Below are positions 16,238 to 24,459 of a stretch of DNA of 64,000 nucleotides, in pieces (the first letter of the stretch is position 1; every line of letters starts with the position of its first letter). The notes below the pieces were generated by a model, which was given only the letters and a program-made list of their open reading frames with translations, was not told where the DNA came from and did not search any database. This DNA is from Mangrovimonas xylaniphaga (GTDB lineage: Bacteria; Bacteroidota; Bacteroidia; Flavobacteriales; Flavobacteriaceae): assembly GCF_001280435.1 (NCBI RefSeq), contig NZ_LBIP01000013.1:62001-126000 (forward strand). The letters run 5' to 3'. Made by a program: the position numbers and the translations under genes.

Positions 16238-16597
16238 CTAGGCTTTTTGATATTTCTTGTTTTGAGCTTTTAGGTCCGCCAATTTTTTCTCCAAAACAGA
16301 GATAACGTCCTCCGCTTTTACACTGGCTTCTTTCACCAAGCTTTCCAAATTAGAACCAAGCGAGTCCTTATCATGGCTCATAAAACTTGAAACCTTATCT
16401 TTTAAATCGTGTGCCTTAGAACTGGCTTTATCCTTTAAATCATGTGCGGTACTGTTAAACTTGTCTGCTGCCGACATGGCTTCATCCGCGATGCGTTGTC
16501 TTGTAACACTACCCTTTTCTGGTGCAAAAAGAATTCCTAAAGTAGCGCCAACCGCGGTTCCTACCAAAAGTCCGAAAATTGAATTACTGTTGCTCAT
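16238..16597 (-). CDS. YtxH-domain general-stress protein
   Basis: A 119-residue protein with an N-terminal membrane-associated glycine-rich helix (FGLLVGTAVGATLGILFAPEKG), the YtxH signature, followed by a long charged coiled-coil. An internal repeat is visible: AHDLKDKASSKAHDLKDKVS. YtxH is a stress protein in Bacillus; the molecular function is unclear. It is the first gene of the three-gene leftward operon. Confidence 0.9.
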   Translation of the reverse strand: MSNSNSIFGLLVGTAVGATLGILFAPEKGSVTRQRIADEAMSAADKFNSTAHDLKDKASSKAHDLKDKVSSFMSHDKDSLGSNLESLVKEASVKAEDVISVLEKKLADLKAQNKKYQKA

Positions 16598-16749
16598 AAT
16601 ACTATTTTTTTTATGGATTAATATTTTCAGTGCTTGCTACTAATCGAATGGAAACTTCAAAATAAACATTTTGTAGTTCACTCACTAAAATTAACGCTAA
16701 AAGCTTAATTAACAATGACTAAACAAAATTATTTTTGTGAATTTCAAAA

Positions 16750-16781
16750 AAAATGGCCAATCAAAATTGATTGGCCATTTT
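16750..16781 (-). terminator. Terminator of the xylose operon
   Basis: A 15-bp perfect stem (16750-16764 with 16767-16781) with T-runs, 20 bases past the end of the symporter gene. Confidence 0.95.
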
Positions 16782-16800
16782 ATAGTAAGGTTCAGAAAAA

Positions 16801-18453
16801 TTAACTCGTAAAATACGATAGAATAGCGACCACAATGACAACTAAAAGTACCGAAAGTACTATGTCGATTGTAGCATAACTACCTTTTGAAGCAGCTTTA
16901 TCTTCAGCTGTCAAGGTTCCAAAAGAAAGACCACTGATTTTCTCATAATTTGGAGCCCCAGTAGCCAAACTAACAGTGACACATAAAATCACTGAGAAAA
17001 TAAACATGAAGATAGCCATATGGGCAAAATTGATGGAGGCAAAACTAAACATAATGCTATCTACCGTTTCCCCGGAAGCAATTTGTGGCTGATAATAAAT
17101 TTCAGATCCCAAACGTAAAATCAACAACACCAATCCCGTCATTAAAGTTGTAATGGCCGCTTGGGAATTGACACGTTTCCAGATAATCCCCAAAAGGAAT
17201 ACCGCAGTTACAGGAGGCGCAATATACGACTGTACATTTTGAAGATATTGGTACATCACACCACCTCCAATTTTTTCCATAATAGGAATCCAGATAATCC
17301 CCAATATTACAATAAAACCGGTAGCTACTTTACCAATGGTAAGCAATTCACGTTCGCTTTTTTGTGGTTTCAACTTCTTGTAAATATCAATAGTGAAAAT
17401 CGTCGAGCAAGAATTGAACACTGATGCCAACGAACTCATAAGCGCTGCCATCAATCCTCCTGCAACCAAACCTTTCAATCCAACTGGCAACAAGGTTTTC
17501 ACCAACATTGGAAATGCTCTATCCGCTTTCTCTACCCCGAACATTTCTGGGTTTTGAATGGTCAAAGCAAAAGCGATGATACCGGGAATCAAGAAAATCA
17601 AGATAGGCAACAACTTTAAATACGCTCCAAAAATGGCGCCTCTTCTACCTATTTTAATATTATGGGCTGCCAAGGTACGCTGCACGATATATTGATCGGT
17701 ACACCAATACCAAACCCCTACAACGGTCCCTCCAAATAACATTCCTGTCCAAGGAAAATCGGGGTCAGTTATTGGACGCCACATGTTGAAATGATCTGGG
17801 CTCACCGCCGTAACAGTTTCCCTCAATTGCGACCACCCGCCTACTTCCTGCATTCCTAAATAGGTAATGATCATCGATCCCAAAATAAGGATAACCGTTT
17901 GAAGCGTTTCCGTATAAATTACGGCCTTCATCCCTCCCACTACGGTATAAATTCCAGTGAAAATGACGATGCCAATAGCGCCATACCAAAAAGGGATTCC
18001 CAACAATTCAGAAACCACAATTCCTCCGGCGTAAATGGTTACAGACACCTTAGTCAAAACATAAGCCAACAATGAAAAAACCGACAAGAACCATCTAGAG
18101 CGACTATCAAATCGTTTTTCCAAAAATTCGGGCATGGTAAAAGCACCACTCCTAATGTAAAATGGTAAAAACAACCATCCCAAAAGCAGTACAATCCAAG
18201 CATGCAATTCATAATGCGCCATTGGAGTGCCCGATTCAAAACCCGTCCCCGCTAATCCAACAACGTGCTCCGACCCGATATTTGAAGCAAAAATAGAGGC
18301 TCCAATAACGAACCAGCCCACATTACGGCCTGCCAAAAAGTAATCTTCTGTGTTTTTATTCTTTTGAAGTACAACCCATACCGCCACGGCAATAAGGGCC
18401 AAAAAATAGAGTCCCAAAACCCACCAGTCGGCGGTTTGCAAAACTGTTTCCAT
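16801..18453 (-). CDS. Sodium/solute symporter (SSS family), probable xylose transporter
   Basis: The 550-residue membrane protein has about 13-14 hydrophobic segments and SSS-family motifs: NTEDYFLAGRNVGWFVIGAS near the start, SNIGSEHVVGLAGTG, and GLKGLVAGGLMAALMSSLASVFNSCST. This family couples sugar uptake to a sodium gradient. It is the last gene of the operon GH43-xylB-xylA-symporter, 153 bases after xylA, so xylose (or a short xylo-oligosaccharide) is the likely substrate. That assignment is from context; sequence alone does not fix the sugar. Confidence 0.9.
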   Translation of the reverse strand: METVLQTADWWVLGLYFLALIAVAVWVVLQKNKNTEDYFLAGRNVGWFVIGASIFASNIGSEHVVGLAGTGFESGTPMAHYELHAWIVLLLGWLFLPFYIRSGAFTMPEFLEKRFDSRSRWFLSVFSLLAYVLTKVSVTIYAGGIVVSELLGIPFWYGAIGIVIFTGIYTVVGGMKAVIYTETLQTVILILGSMIITYLGMQEVGGWSQLRETVTAVSPDHFNMWRPITDPDFPWTGMLFGGTVVGVWYWCTDQYIVQRTLAAHNIKIGRRGAIFGAYLKLLPILIFLIPGIIAFALTIQNPEMFGVEKADRAFPMLVKTLLPVGLKGLVAGGLMAALMSSLASVFNSCSTIFTIDIYKKLKPQKSERELLTIGKVATGFIVILGIIWIPIMEKIGGGVMYQYLQNVQSYIAPPVTAVFLLGIIWKRVNSQAAITTLMTGLVLLILRLGSEIYYQPQIASGETVDSIMFSFASINFAHMAIFMFIFSVILCVTVSLATGAPNYEKISGLSFGTLTAEDKAASKGSYATIDIVLSVLLVVIVVAILSYFTS

Positions 18454-18606
18454 AAATAGTAGTTTAGTTATTAGGTATTATAATTTTTACTGTTGTAAGG
18501 TAAGACTTATATTTAAAATTTAATTGATTTTTTAATGGCCATAAGAAATTTGGGAGCTAACCTTTATCGTTAATCCCTATAACTTTAAAAATGACATATA
18601 TCCGAT

Positions 18607-19923
18607 TTAAATGTATTGGCTAATAATATTTTCAAACAACTCCTGTTTACCACTTTGCAATGGAATTTCACCATCTTCTGCAGCGATTTCATACAAATCT
18701 GACAAGTCCAACTTTCCTTTTTCAAACTCTTTACCTTTTCCTGAATCGAAAGAACTGTAACGCTGTTTTCTTAAGGAATCATAACCAGAATAGGAAATGA
18801 TTTTGTCTGCTGTAATCAAAGCTCTGGCAAACGTATCGGCACCTCCAATATGTGCCAAAAAGATGTCTTCCAAATCGGTAGAATTACGACGGATTTTAGC
18901 ATCAAAATTAACACCGCCCCCCTGCAAACCACCTGCCTTTAAAAACACTAACATAGCTTCGGTGACTTCTTGTATGTTGTTAGGAAATTGATCGGTGTCC
19001 CAACCATTTTGGTAATCCCCTCTATTCGCATCGATACTGCCCAACATTCCCGCCCGTGCAGCCACTTCCAATTCGTGCTGAAAAGTGTGCTGTGCCAAGG
19101 TTGCATGGTTAACTTCCACATTGATTTTAAAATCGCGTTCCAATCCATATTCCTTTAAAAACCCAATGGCCGTGGCGGTGTCAAAATCATATTGGTGCTT
19201 TGTAGGTTCCATAGGTTTGGGCTCAATGAAAAAAGTGCCTTTAAAGCCTTGCTTTCTGGCATAATCGCGAGCCATAGTTAAAAACTGGGCCAAATGGTTC
19301 AACTCCCTTGCCATATCTGTATTCAATAAGGACATATAACCTTCTCGACCACCCCAAAACACATAGTTTTCACCATTTAAGGCAATGGTCGCATCTATAG
19401 CTAATTTTACCTGTCCTCCTGCTCTTGCCAACACTTTAAAATCTGGATTGGTAGCTGCACCATTCATATACCTAGGGTGTGTGAAGCAATTGGAGGTTCC
19501 CCAAAGTAACTTTTTACCATGGAATTTCTGCTTATTCTTGATATAATCCACAATAGTACTCAAGCGCTTTTCCGATTCTGCAAAAGTTGGAGCTTCCTGA
19601 ACCAGATCAAAATCGTGCATACAGTAATAATCAAATCCAATTTTGTCTAGGAACTCAAACGCGGCATCTGCCTTGTCTTTCGCGGCCTGAATGGGATCTG
19701 AAGACTGATCCCAAGGAAAATTCTGCGTGCCCACTCCAAAAGGATCGGCACCTTGGCCACAGAACGTATGCCAATACGCTACGGCAAACTTAAAATGCTC
19801 CCGCATGGTTTTCCCTGCCACTATCCTATTGGGGTCATAATATTTAAATGCCAATGGATTATGGGACAAATTCCCCTCATACTCGATATGTTTGATGCCC
19901 TTGAAATATTCTTTAGTTGCCAT
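18607..19923 (-). CDS. xylA: Xylose isomerase
   Basis: A 438-residue TIM-barrel enzyme that converts D-xylose to D-xylulose in the cytoplasm using two divalent metals. Seen: YCMHDFDLVQEA (catalytic His/Asp region), FWGGREGYMSLLNTD, FIEPKPMEPTKHQYDFD (metal Glu), INVEVNHATLAQHTFQHE and GSIDANRGDYQNGWDTDQFP. The length fits the class II enzymes. It lies 51 bases downstream of xylB on the same strand, so it acts as the first intracellular step for the xylose released by GH43, GH3 and GH10. Confidence 0.98.
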   Translation of the reverse strand: MATKEYFKGIKHIEYEGNLSHNPLAFKYYDPNRIVAGKTMREHFKFAVAYWHTFCGQGADPFGVGTQNFPWDQSSDPIQAAKDKADAAFEFLDKIGFDYYCMHDFDLVQEAPTFAESEKRLSTIVDYIKNKQKFHGKKLLWGTSNCFTHPRYMNGAATNPDFKVLARAGGQVKLAIDATIALNGENYVFWGGREGYMSLLNTDMARELNHLAQFLTMARDYARKQGFKGTFFIEPKPMEPTKHQYDFDTATAIGFLKEYGLERDFKINVEVNHATLAQHTFQHELEVAARAGMLGSIDANRGDYQNGWDTDQFPNNIQEVTEAMLVFLKAGGLQGGGVNFDAKIRRNSTDLEDIFLAHIGGADTFARALITADKIISYSGYDSLRKQRYSSFDSGKGKEFEKGKLDLSDLYEIAAEDGEIPLQSGKQELFENIISQYI

Positions 19924-19974
19924 TTTAGTTATATTTAGTCAAGATTATGATGTTTAAATTTTATGAATATTAGC

Positions 19975-21465
19975 TTACAAATTGCTTAAATACCTTCGCC
20001 TCAAATCCAGCTCCCATAATTGAAACGCCTCTGTATATGGGCCTTTATCTTTAACGGGACCATAAGTGCAGACTTTTTCATTGTCTGAAAAAACGTCTTC
20101 CAAACTTTTAAAATCTCCCATACTTACCCCTGCCGCCCTTGCAGCTCCAATGGCCCCTGTAGTATCCAAAATGTCTATTTCGGAATCAATAAGGGTTGCC
20201 AAAGTGGTTGCGAATATTCCAGATCGGAATAGGTTATCGTTGCCTGCCCTAATATTGGACACCTTTACACCATCTCCTTTCATAATATTGACTCCGTACA
20301 CAAACGAAAAGGCAATGCCCTCCAAAGCAGCCCTAAAAAGATGCTCAGAATGATGTTTATTAAAATTTAGGTTGAATATGGCCGCCCCGTCATTACTGTT
20401 GTTCATCATGCGCTCTACTCCATTTCCAAATGGAATAACCCGCAAACCATCAGAGCCAATAGGAACGTTTGCCGCCATGGCGTTCATCTGTTCATAGTTT
20501 TCACCTTTCAGCACATGTTCCTTCATCCAACTGTATTGAATCCCTGCGCCATTTATATTGAGAAGTTTGCCAATAATAGATTGTTCCGTGGTATAATTTA
20601 CATGGGCAAAATTGTTGATACGAAGACTTTCTTGAGTGCTTTTATTGTCAGTTACAGCATACACGACTCCCGAAGTGCCTCCAGTAGCGGCAATTTCACC
20701 AGGTCTCAAAACATTTAAGGACAAAGCATTGTTAGGTTGGTCGCCTGCACGATATAGCACTGGAATGCCACTGGGCAACCCTGTAAGCTTTGCCGCCGAT
20801 TTGGTCACGGATCCCTGAACAGAAAAAGTAGGCACCATGTTAGGAATCAAACCAGTATCAATTCCCATATAATCAAACAACCAATTCGCAGGGGTATTGG
20901 CCTTGAAATCCCACATAATCCCTTCGGAAAGTCCAGAAATGGTGGTAGTAGCTTCTCCTGTTAATTTGAGAGCAATAAAATCGCCGGGCAATAAAAACTT
21001 ATGTACTTTTTCATAAAGCGAAGGTTCATTGTCCTTCACCCATTTGAGTTTGGATAAGGTGAAATTCCCTGGAGAATTCAAAAGATGTGTCATGCACTTT
21101 TCTTCTCCCAGATCTTGAAACACCTTATTTCCGATCATAGCAGCCCTACTATCACACCAAATAATGGAAGGTCGTAAAACCTCGAAATCCTTATCTACCA
21201 AAACCAAACCGTGCATTTGATAGGCAATGCCCACTCCCTTTATTCTAGCTTTGGCAACACCTGTGTCCTTGATTAATTTTTGTGTCAAGATACCCAGATA
21301 TTCCCACCAAAGATTAGGGTCCTGTTCGGCCCAACCAGCTTTGAGGGACATAATCTCCATTTCCTTATCAGGATATTGGGCAAGTCCCAAAACCTTGCCA
21401 GAAGCAGCATTGACCAATGCGGCTTTTATTGATGAACTTCCTAAATCGTATCCTATATAATACAT
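19975..21465 (-). CDS. xylB: Xylulokinase
   Basis: The 496-residue FGGY-family kinase phosphorylates D-xylulose to xylulose-5-phosphate. Seen: phosphate-binding YYIGYDLGSSSIKAAL at the N-terminus, the QMHGLVLVD substrate loop, and the C-terminal ATP-binding segments AATGGTSGVVYAV and RAGNDNLFRSGIFATTLA. It lies 27 bases downstream of the GH43 gene and 51 upstream of xylA. Its product enters the pentose phosphate pathway. Confidence 0.96.
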   Translation of the reverse strand: MYYIGYDLGSSSIKAALVNAASGKVLGLAQYPDKEMEIMSLKAGWAEQDPNLWWEYLGILTQKLIKDTGVAKARIKGVGIAYQMHGLVLVDKDFEVLRPSIIWCDSRAAMIGNKVFQDLGEEKCMTHLLNSPGNFTLSKLKWVKDNEPSLYEKVHKFLLPGDFIALKLTGEATTTISGLSEGIMWDFKANTPANWLFDYMGIDTGLIPNMVPTFSVQGSVTKSAAKLTGLPSGIPVLYRAGDQPNNALSLNVLRPGEIAATGGTSGVVYAVTDNKSTQESLRINNFAHVNYTTEQSIIGKLLNINGAGIQYSWMKEHVLKGENYEQMNAMAANVPIGSDGLRVIPFGNGVERMMNNSNDGAAIFNLNFNKHHSEHLFRAALEGIAFSFVYGVNIMKGDGVKVSNIRAGNDNLFRSGIFATTLATLIDSEIDILDTTGAIGAARAAGVSMGDFKSLEDVFSDNEKVCTYGPVKDKGPYTEAFQLWELDLRRRYLSNL

Positions 21466-21492
21466 CTTGTGATTAGTTAATAACAGTGGTTT

Positions 21493-23220
21493 TCAAAAAT
21501 GATTGCTGGAAGCGTACATTGCCAACATGCTCCCTACAAATCCCTTGGCTACTTTGGTACTCAATAATGAGGCATCCACATTTGCTTTCAGCAATCGCCA
21601 ATCCTCATCTTTATGTTGTTTATAATAGAAATCGTAATATTTACTGCGCCCCACAATTTTCACCCAAAGGTTTTGATTGTGTTCCTCCAAAGCTTTGGAG
21701 GCCAAAATCTCTAACGAATCGCCAAAACTTTGCTCTAAGAATACCTCTGAGTTTCCCTGATCAGTCAAACGTTTACCTATAAATAAATAATGCTTTTCAT
21801 TTTGAAAGGCCACCAACCCAGCAGCACCAGTTGATTGAGAAGGCACAAATGAAAATTCGGTAGCCACCTCAAAACTGGCATGCTGTTGCCGTCTCCCAAT
21901 AAAGGAAAACTTGGTTTCCTCATGCATATTTTCATCTTGTGGCGTTACCAGTAATTGACCATTTTCCAAAGTGTACCATTGCGAATTGGGAGTTCTAATG
22001 AAATTCCAAATATTTCCCAATGACCCTGAATCAAAGTCATCTCTATTCACAAAATTGCCCGTGGTTGGAGGAATCTGTTCTGTATTTAACGCTAATTCGG
22101 GTCTTGTATACACAAATAGATGTGGATCATTGCCCTGTTCAAAAACAGGCCAACCGTTGGCTTCCCATTTCAAGGGCAGCATAAAGGTTTCCCTACCTGT
22201 GTTGTAATGGTCGTCACCATAAGGTCGACATCCTAAATATACGCCCCACCAATCGCCATTGGGCAATTCCACAAAATCGGCATGACCTGTTGTTGTAATT
22301 TGGTTGGAACGCTCTTTAGGCAAATGTCTTTGGGTCAATATCGGGTTGTTTTCATAACTGGTATATGGCCCGTAAATATGCTTGCTTCTAAACACCACTT
22401 CGGAATGGTTATAGCCCGTTCCCCCTTCCGCACAAAACAAATAATAGTAGCCATCCTTTTTGAAAATATGTGGAGCTTCAATCCAGACTGGCTCCTTGGC
22501 CATGTCAGTACCTCCATCAACCAATAATTTTTGATCAGAAATTACCTTCTGCTTTTTCAAATCGTATTCCCAGGTATAAATGGCTCTATGCCCATTGTGT
22601 TTGGAAATATTCCCTGGAGGTGGACCATTATGGGTAATGTAGATTTTACCATCGTCGTCAAAAAACAAATCAGGATCTATGCCGTCTATTTCGGGCAACC
22701 AAATGGGTTCGGACCAACCTTCCTCCGGATTTGTACTGGTCACGATAAAATTCCCTTTGGAACTTACATTAGTGCATATCACAAAAAAAGTTCCTTGGTG
22801 GTATCTAATAGTAGGTGCAAAAAGCCCTCTGGACACTCCTCCATTAAAATCTGCTTGTGATTTTCTAGTAATGACATGGCCAATCTGCTTCCAATTAACC
22901 AAATCACTACTTTTAAAAATAGGCAATCCAGGAAAATAGGAAAATGACGAAGTCACTAAATAATAAGCGTTTTCTGCCCTACAAATACTAGGGTCAGGAT
23001 AAAACCCTGCCAATATTGGATTTACATATTCATTTTGTGTTGGAATGTTACTATCAAACATGGTATCCTGTCCTTGATATTCAAACCAATCAAAGGCGAC
23101 TTCTTCATTATACGCAATCGGTTGCTTTAAATTGGAAAAAAATTTGGCATTGGAAACCAATACCAAACCCAAACTTATTAGCGCCACAAAAAGAATAAAT
23201 TGATTTTTTAAAACTTTCAT
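21493..23220 (-). CDS. GH43 beta-xylosidase / arabinofuranosidase
   Basis: The start is set at the ATG at 23220 (MKVLKNQFILFVALISLGLV), which opens a signal or anchor sequence; the upstream extension would begin with TTG and break it. The five-bladed GH43 domain covers about 50-330: general base Asp in FYPDPSICRAENAYY, EAPHIFKKDGYYYLF with the acid Glu, and TTTGHADFVELPNGDWW. A C-terminal beta-sandwich (about 370-560) resembles the GH43_C2 domain. It removes xylose or arabinose from xylo-oligosaccharides. First gene of the operon with xylB, xylA and the symporter; an imperfect -7 (AACTTTTG on the minus strand) lies at 23266-23273. Confidence 0.93.
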   Translation of the reverse strand: MKVLKNQFILFVALISLGLVLVSNAKFFSNLKQPIAYNEEVAFDWFEYQGQDTMFDSNIPTQNEYVNPILAGFYPDPSICRAENAYYLVTSSFSYFPGLPIFKSSDLVNWKQIGHVITRKSQADFNGGVSRGLFAPTIRYHQGTFFVICTNVSSKGNFIVTSTNPEEGWSEPIWLPEIDGIDPDLFFDDDGKIYITHNGPPPGNISKHNGHRAIYTWEYDLKKQKVISDQKLLVDGGTDMAKEPVWIEAPHIFKKDGYYYLFCAEGGTGYNHSEVVFRSKHIYGPYTSYENNPILTQRHLPKERSNQITTTGHADFVELPNGDWWGVYLGCRPYGDDHYNTGRETFMLPLKWEANGWPVFEQGNDPHLFVYTRPELALNTEQIPPTTGNFVNRDDFDSGSLGNIWNFIRTPNSQWYTLENGQLLVTPQDENMHEETKFSFIGRRQQHASFEVATEFSFVPSQSTGAAGLVAFQNEKHYLFIGKRLTDQGNSEVFLEQSFGDSLEILASKALEEHNQNLWVKIVGRSKYYDFYYKQHKDEDWRLLKANVDASLLSTKVAKGFVGSMLAMYASSNHF

Positions 23221-23376
23221 AACCCGAATCAAGGATGTGAGCAAAAATTATTTCTTGACAATTTACAAAAGTTTTACATAAAAATTAACAATTAAATAAT
23301 TTTTATCTGTCTAATTTTCGTATTACTAATTTTTAAGCTAAAAAAATTCAACAATCGGTAATTTGTTAAAAAAGAT

Positions 23377-23384
23377 TATTTTTG
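23377..23384 (+). promoter_or_regulatory. -7 element of the LacI-type regulator gene
   Basis: TATTTTTG, exact TAnnTTTG match, 22 bases before the start codon at 23407. A weakly operator-like CAATCGGT lies at 23352-23359 upstream. Confidence 0.5.
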
Positions 23385-23406
23385 TAGGTACGCACAAACC
23401 TCATCC

Positions 23407-24435
23407 ATGACACAAAAAAAGGACATTACCATCTATGATATTGCCAAGGCCCTCAATTTATCAACTTCCACGATTTCCAGAGCCTTAAAAAACCATCATA
23501 GCATTAGTAAAAAAACCATTGCAAAAGTAAAGCAAGCGGCTCAGGAAATGGGCTATTCCCCCAACATCATTGCAGCTAGTTTACGAAACAACAAGACCTA
23601 TACTATCGGTGTTCTTATTTCAAGAATCAATCGTCCTTTTATTTCAGCCCTGATTAGTGGTATTGAAGAGCGGGCCCAAAAATCGGGATTCAACGTGATT
23701 ATCACCCAGTCCAACGATTCCTATGAAAATGAAATCAACATGGCCCAGGCCCTATATAACAGTAGGGTAAGTGGAGTCATTTGTTCCTTGGCCATGGAAA
23801 CTAGGGATACCTCCCATTTTAAACAATTTCTGGATAAAAATATCCCCATCGTGTTTGTGGATCGTGTGCCAAAGGACATTGAAACCTATAGAGTGATGAT
23901 TGACAATTACTCGGCAGCCTACAAGGCCACAAAACACCTAATTGAACAAGGTTGTAAACGTATTGCCCACTTTGCGGGGTCACAATACATGAATATTTAT
24001 AGCGAACGAAAACGAGGCTACATGGATGCCTTAAAGGATTACAATTTGGAAGTGAATGAAGACCTTATCATCCCATTCAGCACTTTAAGTTATGAGGAAG
24101 GGGAAAAGGCCACAAAAAAATTGCTTACAATGGATAATCCACCTGATGGCATCTTCTCTTCAAACGATACTACAGGGGTGAGCGCCATTCAAATAGCCAA
24201 ACGTCTTAATGTGAAGGTTCCTGAAGAATTGGCGGTAATCGGGTTTAATGACGACCCTATTGCATCCATCATCGATCCTGGATTGTCAACCGTAACACAT
24301 CCAGCATTTAAAATGGGACAAACCTCAGCTGAAAAAATAGTGAAACATCTTAAAAATGCTTTGGACGATGATATTACAGAAATCACCTTCCTAAATACCG
24401 AAGTGGTGGTTAGACAATCATCCAAACGTCATTAA
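23407..24435 (+). CDS. LacI-family regulator of the xylan locus
   Basis: A 342-residue repressor with an N-terminal LacI helix-turn-helix (TIYDIAKALNLSTSTISRAL), hinge helix (SPNIIAASLRNNKTYTIGVL) and a periplasmic-binding-protein-like sensor domain (about 62-335; the C-terminal part includes GFNDDPIASIIDPGLSTV). It is the only regulator in the sugar block, transcribed away from the GH43-xylB-xylA operon and towards GH3. The LacI-type palindrome in the GH3/GH67 promoter region is the natural target. The effector is probably xylose, a xylo-oligosaccharide or an intermediate; this is inferred. Confidence 0.93.
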   Translation: MTQKKDITIYDIAKALNLSTSTISRALKNHHSISKKTIAKVKQAAQEMGYSPNIIAASLRNNKTYTIGVLISRINRPFISALISGIEERAQKSGFNVIITQSNDSYENEINMAQALYNSRVSGVICSLAMETRDTSHFKQFLDKNIPIVFVDRVPKDIETYRVMIDNYSAAYKATKHLIEQGCKRIAHFAGSQYMNIYSERKRGYMDALKDYNLEVNEDLIIPFSTLSYEEGEKATKKLLTMDNPPDGIFSSNDTTGVSAIQIAKRLNVKVPEELAVIGFNDDPIASIIDPGLSTVTHPAFKMGQTSAEKIVKHLKNALDDDITEITFLNTEVVVRQSSKRH

Positions 24436-24459
24436 AAAAGTCACTTTACCTTTTTTGGA

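Noticed and set aside
24436-24459. Terminator between lacI and GH3
   Set aside because: The A-run and T-run do not pair into a stable stem; the 24-base gap holds no convincing hairpin.
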